NCBI RefSeq assembly: GCF_900103715.1
Contig: NZ_FNHL01000002.1
Span: 248,001 to 312,000 of the forward strand
Direction of reading: 5' to 3'
From: Halogranum gelatinilyticum
GTDB taxonomy: Archaea; Halobacteriota; Halobacteria; Halobacteriales; Haloferacaceae
DNA: 64,000 bases
Under the pieces are notes generated by a model. It saw only the letters and a program-made list of their open reading frames with translations. It was not told the origin of the DNA and searched no databases. The position numbers and the translations under genes were made by a program. Numbering within the stretch: the stretch's first letter is position 1; each line of letters starts with the position of its first letter. Of the stretch, positions 26,637 through 35,281 are shown piece by piece.

Positions 26637-27277
26637 GTCTGCACCTCCTCGACGAGCGCGGCTTCGCGGTCACGCTGCCTGCGGAAGTAGAACTCGAAGA
26701 GCAGCCCCGCGCCGAGCCCGGCGGCCGTCGCGGCGACGAAGTCCCACATGAGTCTCGTCTCGGCGGTCGTCGTCTCACCGACCCGTTCGGCGAAGAAGGC
26801 GGTCCCGAGATAGATATCCGAAAGCCACTGGGCGACCGCCCAGACGCCCGCAGCGGCCATCGTCGCGATGACGACGAACAGGACGGCGAAGGAGTAGTTC
26901 ATCTTCACCGGGGTGAACACGTCGAGTTCGACGGCGATGATGAGCGCGACCGCTGCGACGGCGAGATAGGTCGTCACCCGTCCGGTGAGAGTGATTCCGC
27001 CGACGCGCTGGCCGGTGATGAGTACACGGGCGAGCATCGGCAGCGACGCCAGGGCGACGACCTCCCACGGCAGCATCGCCAGCGGGTCACGGGAGACGAC
27101 GGCGGGCACGACGACGAGCGCGGCGACGACGATGGTGAACCCGGCCCAGAGCAGGTCGCCGGTGAACAGCCCGGCACCGGCGACGAGGGTGAGAAACCCC
27201 ACGAGTAGCCAGCCGATGACGGCGTTCGTCTGTCGGCGTTCGACGACGTCTCGGAGGCCGGAGCGCGACATACCCAT
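26633..27277 (-). CDS. multi-pass membrane protein, coupled to the DUF2238-like gene
   Basis: 214 residues with about five or six hydrophobic segments (for example WLLVGFLTLVAGAGLFTG, WAGFTIVVAALVVVPAVV, TYLAVAAVALIIAVELDVF). It overlaps the following gene by four bases and has similar architecture in its C-terminal half, so a two-component membrane complex is plausible. Start is ATG at 27277 or two codons in at 27271. No characterised family recognised. Confidence 0.72.
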   Translation of the reverse strand: MGMSRSGLRDVVERRQTNAVIGWLLVGFLTLVAGAGLFTGDLLWAGFTIVVAALVVVPAVVSRDPLAMLPWEVVALASLPMLARVLITGQRVGGITLTGRVTTYLAVAAVALIIAVELDVFTPVKMNYSFAVLFVVIATMAAAGVWAVAQWLSDIYLGTAFFAERVGETTTAETRLMWDFVAATAAGLGAGLLFEFYFRRQRDREAALVEEVQT

Positions 27278-27321
27278 CCGTAGGTGGGGTGTGGTGCAAA
27301 ACGTTTCGGCCTCGGAACCGC

Positions 27322-28344
27322 TCAGGCGACGAGATAGAGGACGGAGTACGCGAGCCACGCGAGCGTGACCGCGGCCAGTCCGGTCAGGGCGGCCGAGTAG
27401 CGGTCGGGCAGCTCGAACGCCGCGAACCGGCCGACTACCGGGGACCCGGTCAGGACGGCGGACGCTCCGTCGGCTCCGGTCCGCCCGCGCCGGTTCATCC
27501 GCGGCGTCGCGCCGATTGCCCCGACCGCGAGCACGGTGAAGACGAAGGGATACGAGAGGTCGAGCGTCGGTGCCGGGATGACGAGCAGGCTGGCGGCGTA
27601 GCCGACGCCGAGTGCCGCCCGCGGGTCGACGACGGTCCGAAGCGACCGGCCGGTGAGCCACAGTGCGACGAGCGCGGCCGCCCAGACCGTCGCGAGTTCG
27701 AGACCGAACGCCGAGAGGAGATGGAGCGTCGCGGCCTCGTGGAGCGTGACGCGCTCGGCGACGAGCGTCACCTCGAACGGGTAGAGCATCGCTGGCGGCT
27801 CGCCGGTGAAGAGGTCGCCGAAGGGGTGGGAGGCGACGCCGACGAGTGCCGCGCTCGCAACCGTCTTCGCGTCGAGGTCGGTCCGGTCGGCCGCCGCGAC
27901 GGCGACCGCGAGCGAGACGAGAACGAACAGTCCCATGACGCTCGCGCCCAGCACGCCACTGACCGCGCCCGCGACGGCGACGAGTGCGGTCGCGACGACG
28001 AGACCGGCGGCCCCTGCGGGCCGTGCGCCAGCCCCACCTTCAGCCCGTCGCCAGCTGGTGACGAGTCCGACGGCGACGCTGACGACGACGGCGACGACGA
28101 GCGAGTGGGTGACCGCCCGGTGGACGAGGTTGCCAGTCTGCCAGAAGACGCCCGCCAACGCCAGCGCGTCGGTCACGCTCGCGGTGGCGACGCCGACGAG
28201 CGCGTAGGCGATGTCGACGTCGGGCGCGGCGGCGAACAGCCCGGCGACGATACCGACCGTGAGCGCGCGCTCGCGCGGCCACCCGCGAAACGCGGCGACG
28301 CTCGCGACGAGCGCGAACGCGAGGAGAGCGTGACCGATAAACAC
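27322..28344 (-). CDS. YdjM/DUF457-type membrane-bound metal-dependent hydrolase
   Basis: 340 residues, about eight membrane segments, very Ala/Val rich. The conserved histidines and aspartates of the family are visible: FIGHALLAF (H5), AAAPDVDIAYAL (D42, D44), LVHRAVTHS (H75, H80) and GVASHPFGDLFTG near 172. Family members are predicted membrane hydrolases; biological substrates are unknown. Not overlapping neighbours; the start is ATG at 28344. Confidence 0.82.
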   Translation of the reverse strand: MFIGHALLAFALVASVAAFRGWPRERALTVGIVAGLFAAAPDVDIAYALVGVATASVTDALALAGVFWQTGNLVHRAVTHSLVVAVVVSVAVGLVTSWRRAEGGAGARPAGAAGLVVATALVAVAGAVSGVLGASVMGLFVLVSLAVAVAAADRTDLDAKTVASAALVGVASHPFGDLFTGEPPAMLYPFEVTLVAERVTLHEAATLHLLSAFGLELATVWAAALVALWLTGRSLRTVVDPRAALGVGYAASLLVIPAPTLDLSYPFVFTVLAVGAIGATPRMNRRGRTGADGASAVLTGSPVVGRFAAFELPDRYSAALTGLAAVTLAWLAYSVLYLVA

Positions 28345-28390
28345 GGCCAGTCGTTCGCTCGCTGGAGAGATAAGCCGCTCGGAAGATGTG

Positions 28391-28993
28391 CTAGCTAGTC
28401 ACACTCGCGTCGGTCTCGGCGTTTCCGGCGTTTTCGGCGTTTTCGACGTTCTCTGCCGGTGGTCCCATCTTCCGCCACTTCTTCTCGATCTCGGCGTTGC
28501 CACGGACGACCGTGTCGCCGTCGACTGCGAGTCGGGTCTTGCGGAGTTCGATGGTCTCGACGACGCCCGTGGTGTCGCCCGCCTGCACCTGGTCGCCGGG
28601 GTTGAAGTCGGGGTCCTTGAGCAGATAGACGCCCGCGACGGCGTCGGCGATCATGCCCGACGTGGCGTAGGAGATGCCGAGTGCGATGAAGCCCGCGGCG
28701 GTCCCGAGGGAGGCGGCGATGCTCTCCAGACCGACGATGGAGAGAAACGACAGGCCGACGCCGAACCAGAGGAAGACGGCGACGATGGTCGTGATGAACT
28801 GTCGGTAGGCTGGGGCCTCCCCGGGGAGCGTCCGCGAGAGGGCGACTTTGAGCGCAAACAGGATACCCTTGACCGCGATGGCGGCCACGAACAGGAAGAC
28901 GAGTCCCGAGATGATTGCGGGGAGCGCGGCTCGGAAGTTGGCGGCGAACTCGGCGAGTGCCTGTGTGACGATGTCGAGTTGGAGTACGGCCAT
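28391..28993 (-). CDS. small MscS-family ion channel
   Basis: 200 residues. Three hydrophobic segments (about 24-45, 65-85 and 90-120) and the pore/beta-domain signature SLGTAAGFIALGISYATSGMIADAVAGVYLL followed by DFNPGDQVQAGDTTGVVETIELR, the MscS beta-domain pattern. It lacks the large C-terminal vestibule found in the MscS gene at 22229; the tail is a short Glu/Asn/Ala repeat (ENVENAENAGNAE). Either a minimal channel or a truncated relative. Confidence 0.82.
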   Translation of the reverse strand: MAVLQLDIVTQALAEFAANFRAALPAIISGLVFLFVAAIAVKGILFALKVALSRTLPGEAPAYRQFITTIVAVFLWFGVGLSFLSIVGLESIAASLGTAAGFIALGISYATSGMIADAVAGVYLLKDPDFNPGDQVQAGDTTGVVETIELRKTRLAVDGDTVVRGNAEIEKKWRKMGPPAENVENAENAGNAETDASVTS

Positions 28994-29044
28994 GGCTCTC
29001 CGGTCGGCTGGTGGGGTGAAAAAGTCGGTGGGCTGTCAGCCCGG

Positions 29045-29368
29045 TCAGGCCGGGACGGTCGCGTTGTCGAGGACCTCGTAGCCGCCGTGGTTGTCGACCT
29101 CGATGACCGCCCAGTCGTACGGCGGCTTGACGTCGAGTAGTCGCTCACGAAGCTCCCCTGCATAGCCGTCCCACGTGACGAAACAGCGCAATCGCGGCTC
29201 GCCGTCGCCGCCGTCTGTGCGGATACATTCGGTCTCCGCATCCGTTCCGGTCATCGCGGTTACGTGGACGGTGCGCCACTTGCGCTCCGCCGTGAGTTCC
29301 GTCCCCTCGCCGGAGACGACGTAGCCGAGACGGGTGAATATCTCCCGCGCTTGCTCGACTGGTGGCAT
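29045..29368 (-). CDS. conserved haloarchaeal small protein, unknown function
   Basis: 107 residues, soluble, with an alternating strand pattern and two cysteines (ETECIR, RLRCFV). The start at 29368 (MPPVEQAREIFTRLGY) is chosen over an in-frame start 15 nt upstream. The N terminus (VEQAREIFTRLGYVVSGEGTEL) looks like a small alpha/beta fold seen in several haloarchaeal proteins of unknown role. No operon partner. Confidence 0.68.
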   Translation of the reverse strand: MPPVEQAREIFTRLGYVVSGEGTELTAERKWRTVHVTAMTGTDAETECIRTDGGDGEPRLRCFVTWDGYAGELRERLLDVKPPYDWAVIEVDNHGGYEVLDNATVPA

Positions 29369-29476
29369 GGTAACAGGGGCCATGTAAATGATTATTGTTC
29401 ACCACCCATGATAAATCTTGGCACGGGCGTCATCGACAACTTGAAGCCCTCTGGCGCGAGAATCGCCTGACTCGGC

Positions 29477-29722
29477 CTACTCGTGGGCGGCGTCCCACTC
29501 GTCGGGTTTGCGGATGTTGCCACACTGGTTGCAGGCGATGCGGCCCATCGTGTCCATCGCGTTGTCGAACGTGTCGCAGTTGCTACAGTAGAACCCCCAG
29601 CGGTTGTCGGCGTCGTCGGAGACGTAGACGACGAAGAACGGCCCTTCCGAGCCGCGGAGTCCCTCGCTTCGGCTGACGTAGACCTGCTCGCCGTCGGGCG
29701 TCGTAGATGCTTCGAGTGTCAC
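29477..29722 (-). CDS. small zinc-ribbon protein (DUF5816-like)
   Basis: 81 residues starting at a GTG (29722). Four cysteines in two C-x-x-C knuckles, CSNCD and CNQCGN, make a zinc ribbon; flanking motifs DTFDNAMDTMGRI and RKPDEWDAAHE match what I recall of a haloarchaeal zinc-ribbon family (DUF5816). The frame is open far upstream but without family resemblance. Function unknown; such miniproteins often act in regulation. Confidence 0.75.
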   Translation of the reverse strand: MTLEASTTPDGEQVYVSRSEGLRGSEGPFFVVYVSDDADNRWGFYCSNCDTFDNAMDTMGRIACNQCGNIRKPDEWDAAHE

Positions 29723-29765
29723 GACGACCAGTACGTTACGGTGGCTTTTGAACTTGGTTCCTCCG

Positions 29766-30248
29766 TCAGAGGATGACAGCGTCGGTCGAACAGTAGGACT
29801 GCGTGAACTCAACGAAGTACGCCGCTCCTTCGACGTTCTCGTTTGCTGAGAGCGCGATGAGCAGCCGTTCCGGTGGGTGGTCGCCGCCCGTACAGTCGGG
29901 GAGGAAGTGGTAGTGTGCCTGGTCGATGTGGCGGCCACTAGTGTCTCTGGCTGCGACGCGAACCAGATACGGCCGGCTGGGGACGGCGTTCTCGTCGCTG
30001 ACTCTCCCGGACTCCTCGTCGCGTCCCGGCAGCTCGTACCACTCGTTCAGGACTCTCGCCTCGCTTCGCTCGTTCCCATCCGCCCTGAGTAGTTCGACAT
30101 GGAACTCAACCGGGTTCGGGTAGCGGTTGATTAGGTCAAGGGTCAGGTCGGGCCGTCGCGCGAACTGCCAGTCGGTACAGCCCGCGAGTGCCGTCGCCGC
30201 CGCTACGCTCCCGAGTCCGAGAACGTCGCGTCGTGAGTGGAGGGCCAT
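29766..30248 (-). CDS. Tat-exported lipoprotein, unknown function
   Basis: 160 residues. The N-terminal SRRDVLGLGSVAAATALAGC is a twin-arginine signal with a lipobox ending at about residue 24. The mature part has strands such as LTLDLINRYPNPVEFHVELL and RPYLVRVAARDTSG, plausibly an immunoglobulin-like sandwich, and two further cysteines near the C terminus (PDCTGG, SYCST). No recognised domain. Confidence 0.75.
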   Translation of the reverse strand: MALHSRRDVLGLGSVAAATALAGCTDWQFARRPDLTLDLINRYPNPVEFHVELLRADGNERSEARVLNEWYELPGRDEESGRVSDENAVPSRPYLVRVAARDTSGRHIDQAHYHFLPDCTGGDHPPERLLIALSANENVEGAAYFVEFTQSYCSTDAVIL

Positions 30249-30284
30249 ACGCCCACCTACGGAGCCGACGAAAAGAACCTTGCT

Positions 30285-30650
30285 CTACGTCCGGAACGAC
30301 TCGCCGCAGCCGCACTCGCTCTCGACGTTGGGGTTCTCGACGTGGAAGCCCTTGGCCTGCAGGCCGCTCTCGTAGTCGAGCGTCGAGCCGCCGATGTACT
30401 TCATGCTCGCGGGGTCGACGAAGACCCGGAGACCGTGGAAGTCGGTGACCGTATCGTCGTCTTCCGGTTCGTTGTCGAAGCGCATCCCGTAGGAGAGACC
30501 CGCACAGCCGCCCTGCTGGACGAACAGCCGCAGCCCGGCGACGTCCGTGTCCATCCCCTCGCTGTTCAGAAGCGAGAGGGCCTCGTCGGCCGCCGCTGGT
30601 GTGACCGTGATGGGCGCGCGCGCGCTCCCCTCGGCGGTTTCCGTGCTCAT
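30285..30650 (-). CDS. A-type iron-sulfur carrier (HesB/IscA/SufA family)
   Basis: 121 residues. The three ligand cysteines of the family are present: C49 in QQGGCAGLSYGM, and C113 and C115 in SECGCGESF near the end. An N-terminal Thr/Glu/Ala stretch precedes the fold. It delivers Fe-S clusters to apo-proteins. ATG at 30650 chosen (MSTETAEG); two in-frame ATGs lie just upstream. Not next to suf genes in this window. Confidence 0.92.
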   Translation of the reverse strand: MSTETAEGSARAPITVTPAAADEALSLLNSEGMDTDVAGLRLFVQQGGCAGLSYGMRFDNEPEDDDTVTDFHGLRVFVDPASMKYIGGSTLDYESGLQAKGFHVENPNVESECGCGESFRT

Positions 30651-30719
30651 AGCCATCATTACTTGGTCCGACGTGTTAACCCTGACGCTGGGGTAGGGGT
30701 TCGCCGGTTCGCCCCCCGC

Positions 30720-31505
30720 TCACCGCCGTGCGACGACGAGCACCGCGCCCTCGTCGGCCGCGTCGTGTTCGACGACGACGTCGCCGAAGCCAGCCGCCGC
30801 GAGCGCGTCACGGAGTTCGACGAGGGTGAACGTCCGAACCGGCAGTCGCTCGCTCGCGGTCGCCTGTCGGTCGCCCGCGACGTCGGTGACGCGGTAGTCG
30901 GTGTCGACGCGAACGCCGGGGAGGTCGGGCGCGGGGACGACGTCGACGGCGCGTTCGAGCCGGTAGCCACCGCCCGTGAACACGTCGACGCCCGGCTCCT
31001 CGACCGCGACGGGGTCGACGACCGCGTCGAAGACGAACACGCCCTCCGGCTGCAGCCGGTCGTAGACCGTCTCGAAGGCGGCCGCGAGGTCGTCGTCGGT
31101 CAGCAGGTGGGCGGTGACGTACTCGACGGCGACGACGACGTCGAAACGCTCGTCGAGGTCGCAGTCGGTCACGTCGCCCTCGACGAGGGCGGCGTGGCGG
31201 GCGCGTCGCTCGGCGAACGCCAGGAGTTCGGGCCGACGGTCGAGGCCGACGACGTGCGGGAAGCGGGCTTCGAGCAGGGGGAGGAGACCGCCGACGCCGC
31301 AGCCCACCTCCAGGACCGTCTCGGCCGTCTCGGGGACGTGCGGCGCGAGCGCGCGGAACTTGTTGTCGTAGTGCTCTTCGAGGTCGGCCATCAGCCGGTC
31401 GTACAGCGGCGCGAGCGTCGTATACAGCGAGTGCTCGCTCTCCGGCTCCGAGAGGACCGACTCACAGGCGTCGGCGAACGTCGGCGTCGACTGGCTGCGG
31501 TTCAC
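30720..31505 (-). CDS. SAM-dependent methyltransferase coupled to hisD
   Basis: 261 residues, class I methyltransferase: motif I VLEVGCGVGGLLPLL near residue 64, VVGLDRRPELL, a GDVTDCDL segment and VVVAVEYVTAHLL. Start is GTG at 31505, overlapping the hisD stop by four bases (GTGA), so translation depends on hisD. Substrate unknown; the coupling may only reflect a compact genome. Confidence 0.85.
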   Translation of the reverse strand: MNRSQSTPTFADACESVLSEPESEHSLYTTLAPLYDRLMADLEEHYDNKFRALAPHVPETAETVLEVGCGVGGLLPLLEARFPHVVGLDRRPELLAFAERRARHAALVEGDVTDCDLDERFDVVVAVEYVTAHLLTDDDLAAAFETVYDRLQPEGVFVFDAVVDPVAVEEPGVDVFTGGGYRLERAVDVVPAPDLPGVRVDTDYRVTDVAGDRQATASERLPVRTFTLVELRDALAAAGFGDVVVEHDAADEGAVLVVARR

Positions 31506-32818
31506 TCGTCGGCGTCGTCGCCTGCTTCGGTCGTCCCGTCGGTCGCCTCGCCGTCGAACCGCTTGCGGACGCTCGCGGCGTGGGCCTCCAGCCCCTCGGC
31601 CTCGGCGAGCGTCGTGACCGTCTCGGCGAGACCGTCGAGTCCCTCGCGGTCGAGTCGCTGGACCGTCGTCGACCGGAGGAAGCTGTCCACGGAGAGCCCG
31701 CCGTAGAGCCGCGCGCCGCCGTTCGTCGGCAACACGTGGTTCGTGCCGGAGGCGTAGTCGCCCGCCGCGACAGGAGTATATGGTCCGAGAAAGACGCTAC
31801 CCGCGTTGGAGATGCGGTCGAGCAGCTCCTCGTCGTCGCGCGCCTGAATCGTCAGATGTTCGGCGGCGTACTCCTCGGCGAAGAGGACGGCCTCGGACAT
31901 CGAGCGGGCGAGGAAGACGCCGCTGGCGTCGTTGTCGAGCGCGTCGGCGATGATGTCGGCGCGTTCACGCTCGGCGGCCTGCTTGTCGACCTCGTCGGCG
32001 ATGGCCTCCGCCGTTGCCTCGTCGTCAGTGACGGCGACGACCGAAGCGTTCGGGTCGTGTTCGGCCTGTGCGACGAGGTCCGCAGCGACGAAGGCGGGGT
32101 CGGCGGTGTCGTCGGCGACGACCATGACCTCGCTCGGGCCGGCGAGGAAGTCGATCTCGACGTCGCCGCGGACTTCGGCCTTCGCGGCCGTGACCCACTT
32201 GTTGCCCGGCCCGACGACCTTCTGGACGGCCTTGACCGTCTCCGTGCCGTAGGCGAGCGCCGAGATGGCCTGCGCGCCGCCGATGCTGTAGACGACGTCC
32301 GCGTCGGCGACGTGGATGGCCGCGAGCGTCACGGGGTTGATCTCGTCGGCCGGCGGTGTCGCGACGGCGACGTGGTCGACGCCAGCCACCTTCGCCGGGA
32401 CGACGCCCATCAGGACGCTGGAGGGGTAGGCGGCGGTCCCGCCGGGGGCGTAGACGCCGACGCGGTCCAGCGGCCGGTAGCGACGGCCCAGCTCGCGGCC
32501 GTCGAAGTCCTCGCGCCAGTCGTCGGGGACCTGTCGCTCGTGGAACTCGCGGATGTTCTCGGCCGCGGTCTCGATGGCTTCGCGAACCCCCTCGTCGATC
32601 TCGTCGTAGGCGCGTTCGGCCGCGTCGGTGATGTCGAGGTTGCCGACCTCGACGCCGTCGAACTCGCGGCAGAACTCCCGGACGGCCACGTCGCCCTCCG
32701 TCTCGACGCGGTCGACGATGTCGCGGACGTCACCCCGGACCGCCTCGATGCCGGCGTCGCGCTCGAAGAGGGCGGCGCGCTCGTCCGGCCCGAGGTCGGC
32801 GATGTCGCGTACGTTCAT
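31502..32818 (-). CDS. hisD: histidinol dehydrogenase
   Basis: 438 residues, zinc enzyme for the last two steps of histidine synthesis (histidinol to histidine with two NAD+). Family blocks in order: VGVYAPGGTAAYPSSVLM (about 120-137), SIGGAQAISALAYGTE (178-193), VVGPGNKWVTAAK (201-213), IDFLAGPSE (222-230), DLVAQAEHDP with zinc ligands Q251 and H254, YAAEHLTIQ, and DYASGTNHVLPT near residue 355. The ATG at 32818 fits the family start (MNVRDIADL). An upstream open frame is not part of the gene. The rest of the his genes are not in the window. Confidence 0.97.
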   Translation of the reverse strand: MNVRDIADLGPDERAALFERDAGIEAVRGDVRDIVDRVETEGDVAVREFCREFDGVEVGNLDITDAAERAYDEIDEGVREAIETAAENIREFHERQVPDDWREDFDGRELGRRYRPLDRVGVYAPGGTAAYPSSVLMGVVPAKVAGVDHVAVATPPADEINPVTLAAIHVADADVVYSIGGAQAISALAYGTETVKAVQKVVGPGNKWVTAAKAEVRGDVEIDFLAGPSEVMVVADDTADPAFVAADLVAQAEHDPNASVVAVTDDEATAEAIADEVDKQAAERERADIIADALDNDASGVFLARSMSEAVLFAEEYAAEHLTIQARDDEELLDRISNAGSVFLGPYTPVAAGDYASGTNHVLPTNGGARLYGGLSVDSFLRSTTVQRLDREGLDGLAETVTTLAEAEGLEAHAASVRKRFDGEATDGTTEAGDDADE

Positions 32819-32914
32819 GGCTCGACGTTCGGGAGGGGCCTGAAAAACGGTTTCCATAGCGTGGCTGGCTCTCTCGGAGCACGACTCATGTACTGTCACG
32901 ACGTCTAGTACGCT

Positions 32915-33496
32915 ATGAGCCGTGCGGCATCCCACGGGCCGAACCAGGCCGTCAGTGCCCTCTCTGAGAGACTCGGCGACCTCCTCGCACTCGGTGACGA
33001 CGCGTTCGTCGAGCGCGGGCCAGCCCTCCTGCAAGCCGCCATCCGCGACCCCACGTTCTTCGACGGCGTCGCGACCGACCCGGCCCCGGCGGACAGCTAC
33101 ACCCGCCGGAAGGTCGTCGGCGACCCCGGCAGCCACGTCGTCCGTTTCATGGAGTGGCCACCGGGCTACAGCCTCCTGCCGCACGAACACCACGGCCGTC
33201 CCTGTTTTGAGGTCCTCGTCGACGGCTTGCTCGTCGTCGTCGACATGGTTGCCCACGAAGCCGGTCACGACGAGTACGAACTCCGCATCCTCGACTCACA
33301 CGTCCTCCACCCGGGCGACGCGGCGGTCGTCGACCCCCGCGTCAACGACATCCACGCCGTCTACAGCCCCGTCAGGAGTCGGTCGCTGCACGTCTATCCC
33401 GACGACGCGGCCTTCGCTGTCGGCTACTGTCTCGGCGACAACGACCGGTACACGCGGACTCGCTTCGAGTTGGACCGCGACTCCTCGCGGCCCTGA
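32915..33496 (+). CDS. cysteine-dioxygenase-like cupin
   Basis: 193 residues, cupin fold. The thiol dioxygenase iron ligands are visible: H90 and H92 in LLPHEHHGRP and H147 in NDIHAVYSP, with YTRRKVVGDPGSHVVRFMEWPPG preceding. Cysteine dioxygenases oxidise cysteine to cysteine sulfinate. Whether the substrate here is cysteine or a related thiol is uncertain. Divergent from hisD with a 96-bp spacer. Confidence 0.82.
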   Translation: MSRAASHGPNQAVSALSERLGDLLALGDDAFVERGPALLQAAIRDPTFFDGVATDPAPADSYTRRKVVGDPGSHVVRFMEWPPGYSLLPHEHHGRPCFEVLVDGLLVVVDMVAHEAGHDEYELRILDSHVLHPGDAAVVDPRVNDIHAVYSPVRSRSLHVYPDDAAFAVGYCLGDNDRYTRTRFELDRDSSRP

Positions 33497-33505
33497 TGGG
33501 CACTC

Positions 33506-34186
33506 TCAGGACTCGTCGCGAGTGTCGTCGCCAGCGACGCCAGAGATGCCAGCAACGCCACCGACCAACCGGTCTATCGCCGCAATCTCGTCGTCGTTGA
33601 TGCTGTGGCCGAGTCCGTCGTAGACGCGGTCGGTCACGTCGGCACCGAGTCGCCGGAACGTCGCTGCCGACCCTCGGATTCGGTCGGCGTCGACGTGCGG
33701 GTCGTCCGCGCCACAGCCGAGGAAGACGGGCGTGCCGTCGAGGTCGCCGCCGTGGTCGCCGCCCGCGTCGGGACCGAACAGGCTCCCCGCGAGGACTGCG
33801 AGGCCGCCGTATCGCCGTGGCTGACTGGCGACGTACTCCGCCGCTATCGACCCACCCTGTGAGAAGCCGACAAAGACGACCCGCTCGGGTGGGATACCTG
33901 CGTCCGCGGCCACGTCAACCGCGCGGTTGACGAGCGCGAGTGCCGAGGAGAGCCACGGCTCCTTGTTCTCTCGGGGTTCCTCAAGCGGCCCCGGATACCA
34001 CGCGCGACCGGCCGCTTCCGGGGCGATAGCGAGCACGCCGCGGTGGTGGAACTCGTCGGTCAGCCGGAGGAAGTTCCGTGGACTGTCGCCGCGGCCGTGG
34101 AGCATGACGACGGCCGCGTCGGCGACGGCCAGCGGCGCGCCCGCCGTCTCGATGGGCTGGTCGGCATGAGGTCCCTCCGCGGCCAT
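33506..34186 (-). CDS. alpha/beta hydrolase (phospholipase/carboxylesterase family)
   Basis: 226 residues. Nucleophile motif GFSQGGSIA (near residue 108), oxyanion segment VVMLHGRGDSPRNFLRL, acid VFLGCGADDPHVD and His in GLGHSINDDE. The layout matches YpfH/LysP-type carboxylesterases. Start ATG overlaps the stop of the upstream VOC gene as TAATG, so the pair forms an operon. Confidence 0.87.
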   Translation of the reverse strand: MAAEGPHADQPIETAGAPLAVADAAVVMLHGRGDSPRNFLRLTDEFHHRGVLAIAPEAAGRAWYPGPLEEPRENKEPWLSSALALVNRAVDVAADAGIPPERVVFVGFSQGGSIAAEYVASQPRRYGGLAVLAGSLFGPDAGGDHGGDLDGTPVFLGCGADDPHVDADRIRGSAATFRRLGADVTDRVYDGLGHSINDDEIAAIDRLVGGVAGISGVAGDDTRDES

Positions 34187-35169
34187 TATTCGCTCTCACC
34201 CGGCGCGGAGAGCGGCGGCAGCTGTCCCTCGATCATCCCTCTGTCCTGCTCCAGCCACGGCGGCAGGACGAGCGACTCGCCCGGTACCGGCGCGTCGACG
34301 GCGACGCCCTCGCGCTCCGTCGCCAGCTCGAACAGGACGCCGCCGGGTTCCCGAACGTACAGCGAGTGCATGAACTGGCGGTCCTTGACGCGCGAGACGT
34401 CGAAGTCGCGCTCCTCCAGCAGCTCGCGCCACTCGTGAAGCGTGTCCTCGTCCTCGACGCCGAAGGCCACGTGGTGAATCGACCCCGCACCCTCCCGGCC
34501 GAAGGAGGCGTCGCCCGTCAGGATGTCGACGGTCGAGCGGCGGCCGCCGGGGAGTCGGTAGCGGACGCGCTCGTCGTTCTCGCCGACGAGGTCGAAGCCG
34601 AAGGTGTCGAGCAGGCTCGCGGTGACGTAGGGACTCCGCGACTGGAGCGAGACGCCACGGACGCCCCGAATCGCGCGGTCGACCGGGACCGGACCGGCCT
34701 CGTAGGGTAGGTCTTGGGACGGCCCAGTCACCAGTTCCACCTGCATCCCGTCGGGGTCCGTGAAGGGGACGACGGTCTCTGCTCGCGGCTGGTCGTCGCT
34801 CGCTTCTCTCGAAGCACCTTGCGCCTCACTGCCGAACCTCGTGGTCAGCTCGCCCACCTCGACGTCGTGGCTCCGCAGCCGTTCGACCCAGTATTCGACG
34901 GCGTGCTCGGGAATCGCCAGCTGCGTCGTGTGGATACCGGGGCTGCCGAGGCGGCCTTCGACCTCCCGTGGATACGCGAAGAACGTCAGCACGGACCCCG
35001 GCGAGCCGTCGGCGTCGCCGAAGTAGAGATGGTAGTTGAACTGGTCCTCGAAGTTGACGGTGCGCCGGACGAACCGAAGCCCCAAGACGTCGGTGTAGAA
35101 GTCGACGACTCGCTGGGGGTCGCTGGCGATGGCGGAGACGTGGTGGACGCCGGAGACGTCGGTCAGCAT
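34186..35169 (-). CDS. VOC-family ring-cleaving dioxygenase-like protein
   Basis: 327 residues with two glyoxalase/VOC modules per half. Metal-ligand-bearing patterns: GVHHVSAIASDPQRVVDFYTDVLGL at the N terminus, GIHTTQLAIPE, SIHHVAFGVEDEDTLHEW and GGVLFELATE. Resembles PcpA/MhqO-type hydroquinone or ring-cleaving dioxygenases, which with an esterase partner detoxify quinones; an esterase gene overlaps it here. A paralogue lies at 44795-45784. Confidence 0.85.
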   Translation of the reverse strand: MLTDVSGVHHVSAIASDPQRVVDFYTDVLGLRFVRRTVNFEDQFNYHLYFGDADGSPGSVLTFFAYPREVEGRLGSPGIHTTQLAIPEHAVEYWVERLRSHDVEVGELTTRFGSEAQGASREASDDQPRAETVVPFTDPDGMQVELVTGPSQDLPYEAGPVPVDRAIRGVRGVSLQSRSPYVTASLLDTFGFDLVGENDERVRYRLPGGRRSTVDILTGDASFGREGAGSIHHVAFGVEDEDTLHEWRELLEERDFDVSRVKDRQFMHSLYVREPGGVLFELATEREGVAVDAPVPGESLVLPPWLEQDRGMIEGQLPPLSAPGESE

Positions 35170-35281
35170 TGACTGATTGGTTGTCGCCGCAGCGATTTAA
35201 CACCCCAACTGACACGAGCGTAACCGGCTGGGGTGGGGGTAACTGCCGCGTTTATCGGTCCGCCGTGTGTAGTCGAGGGTG

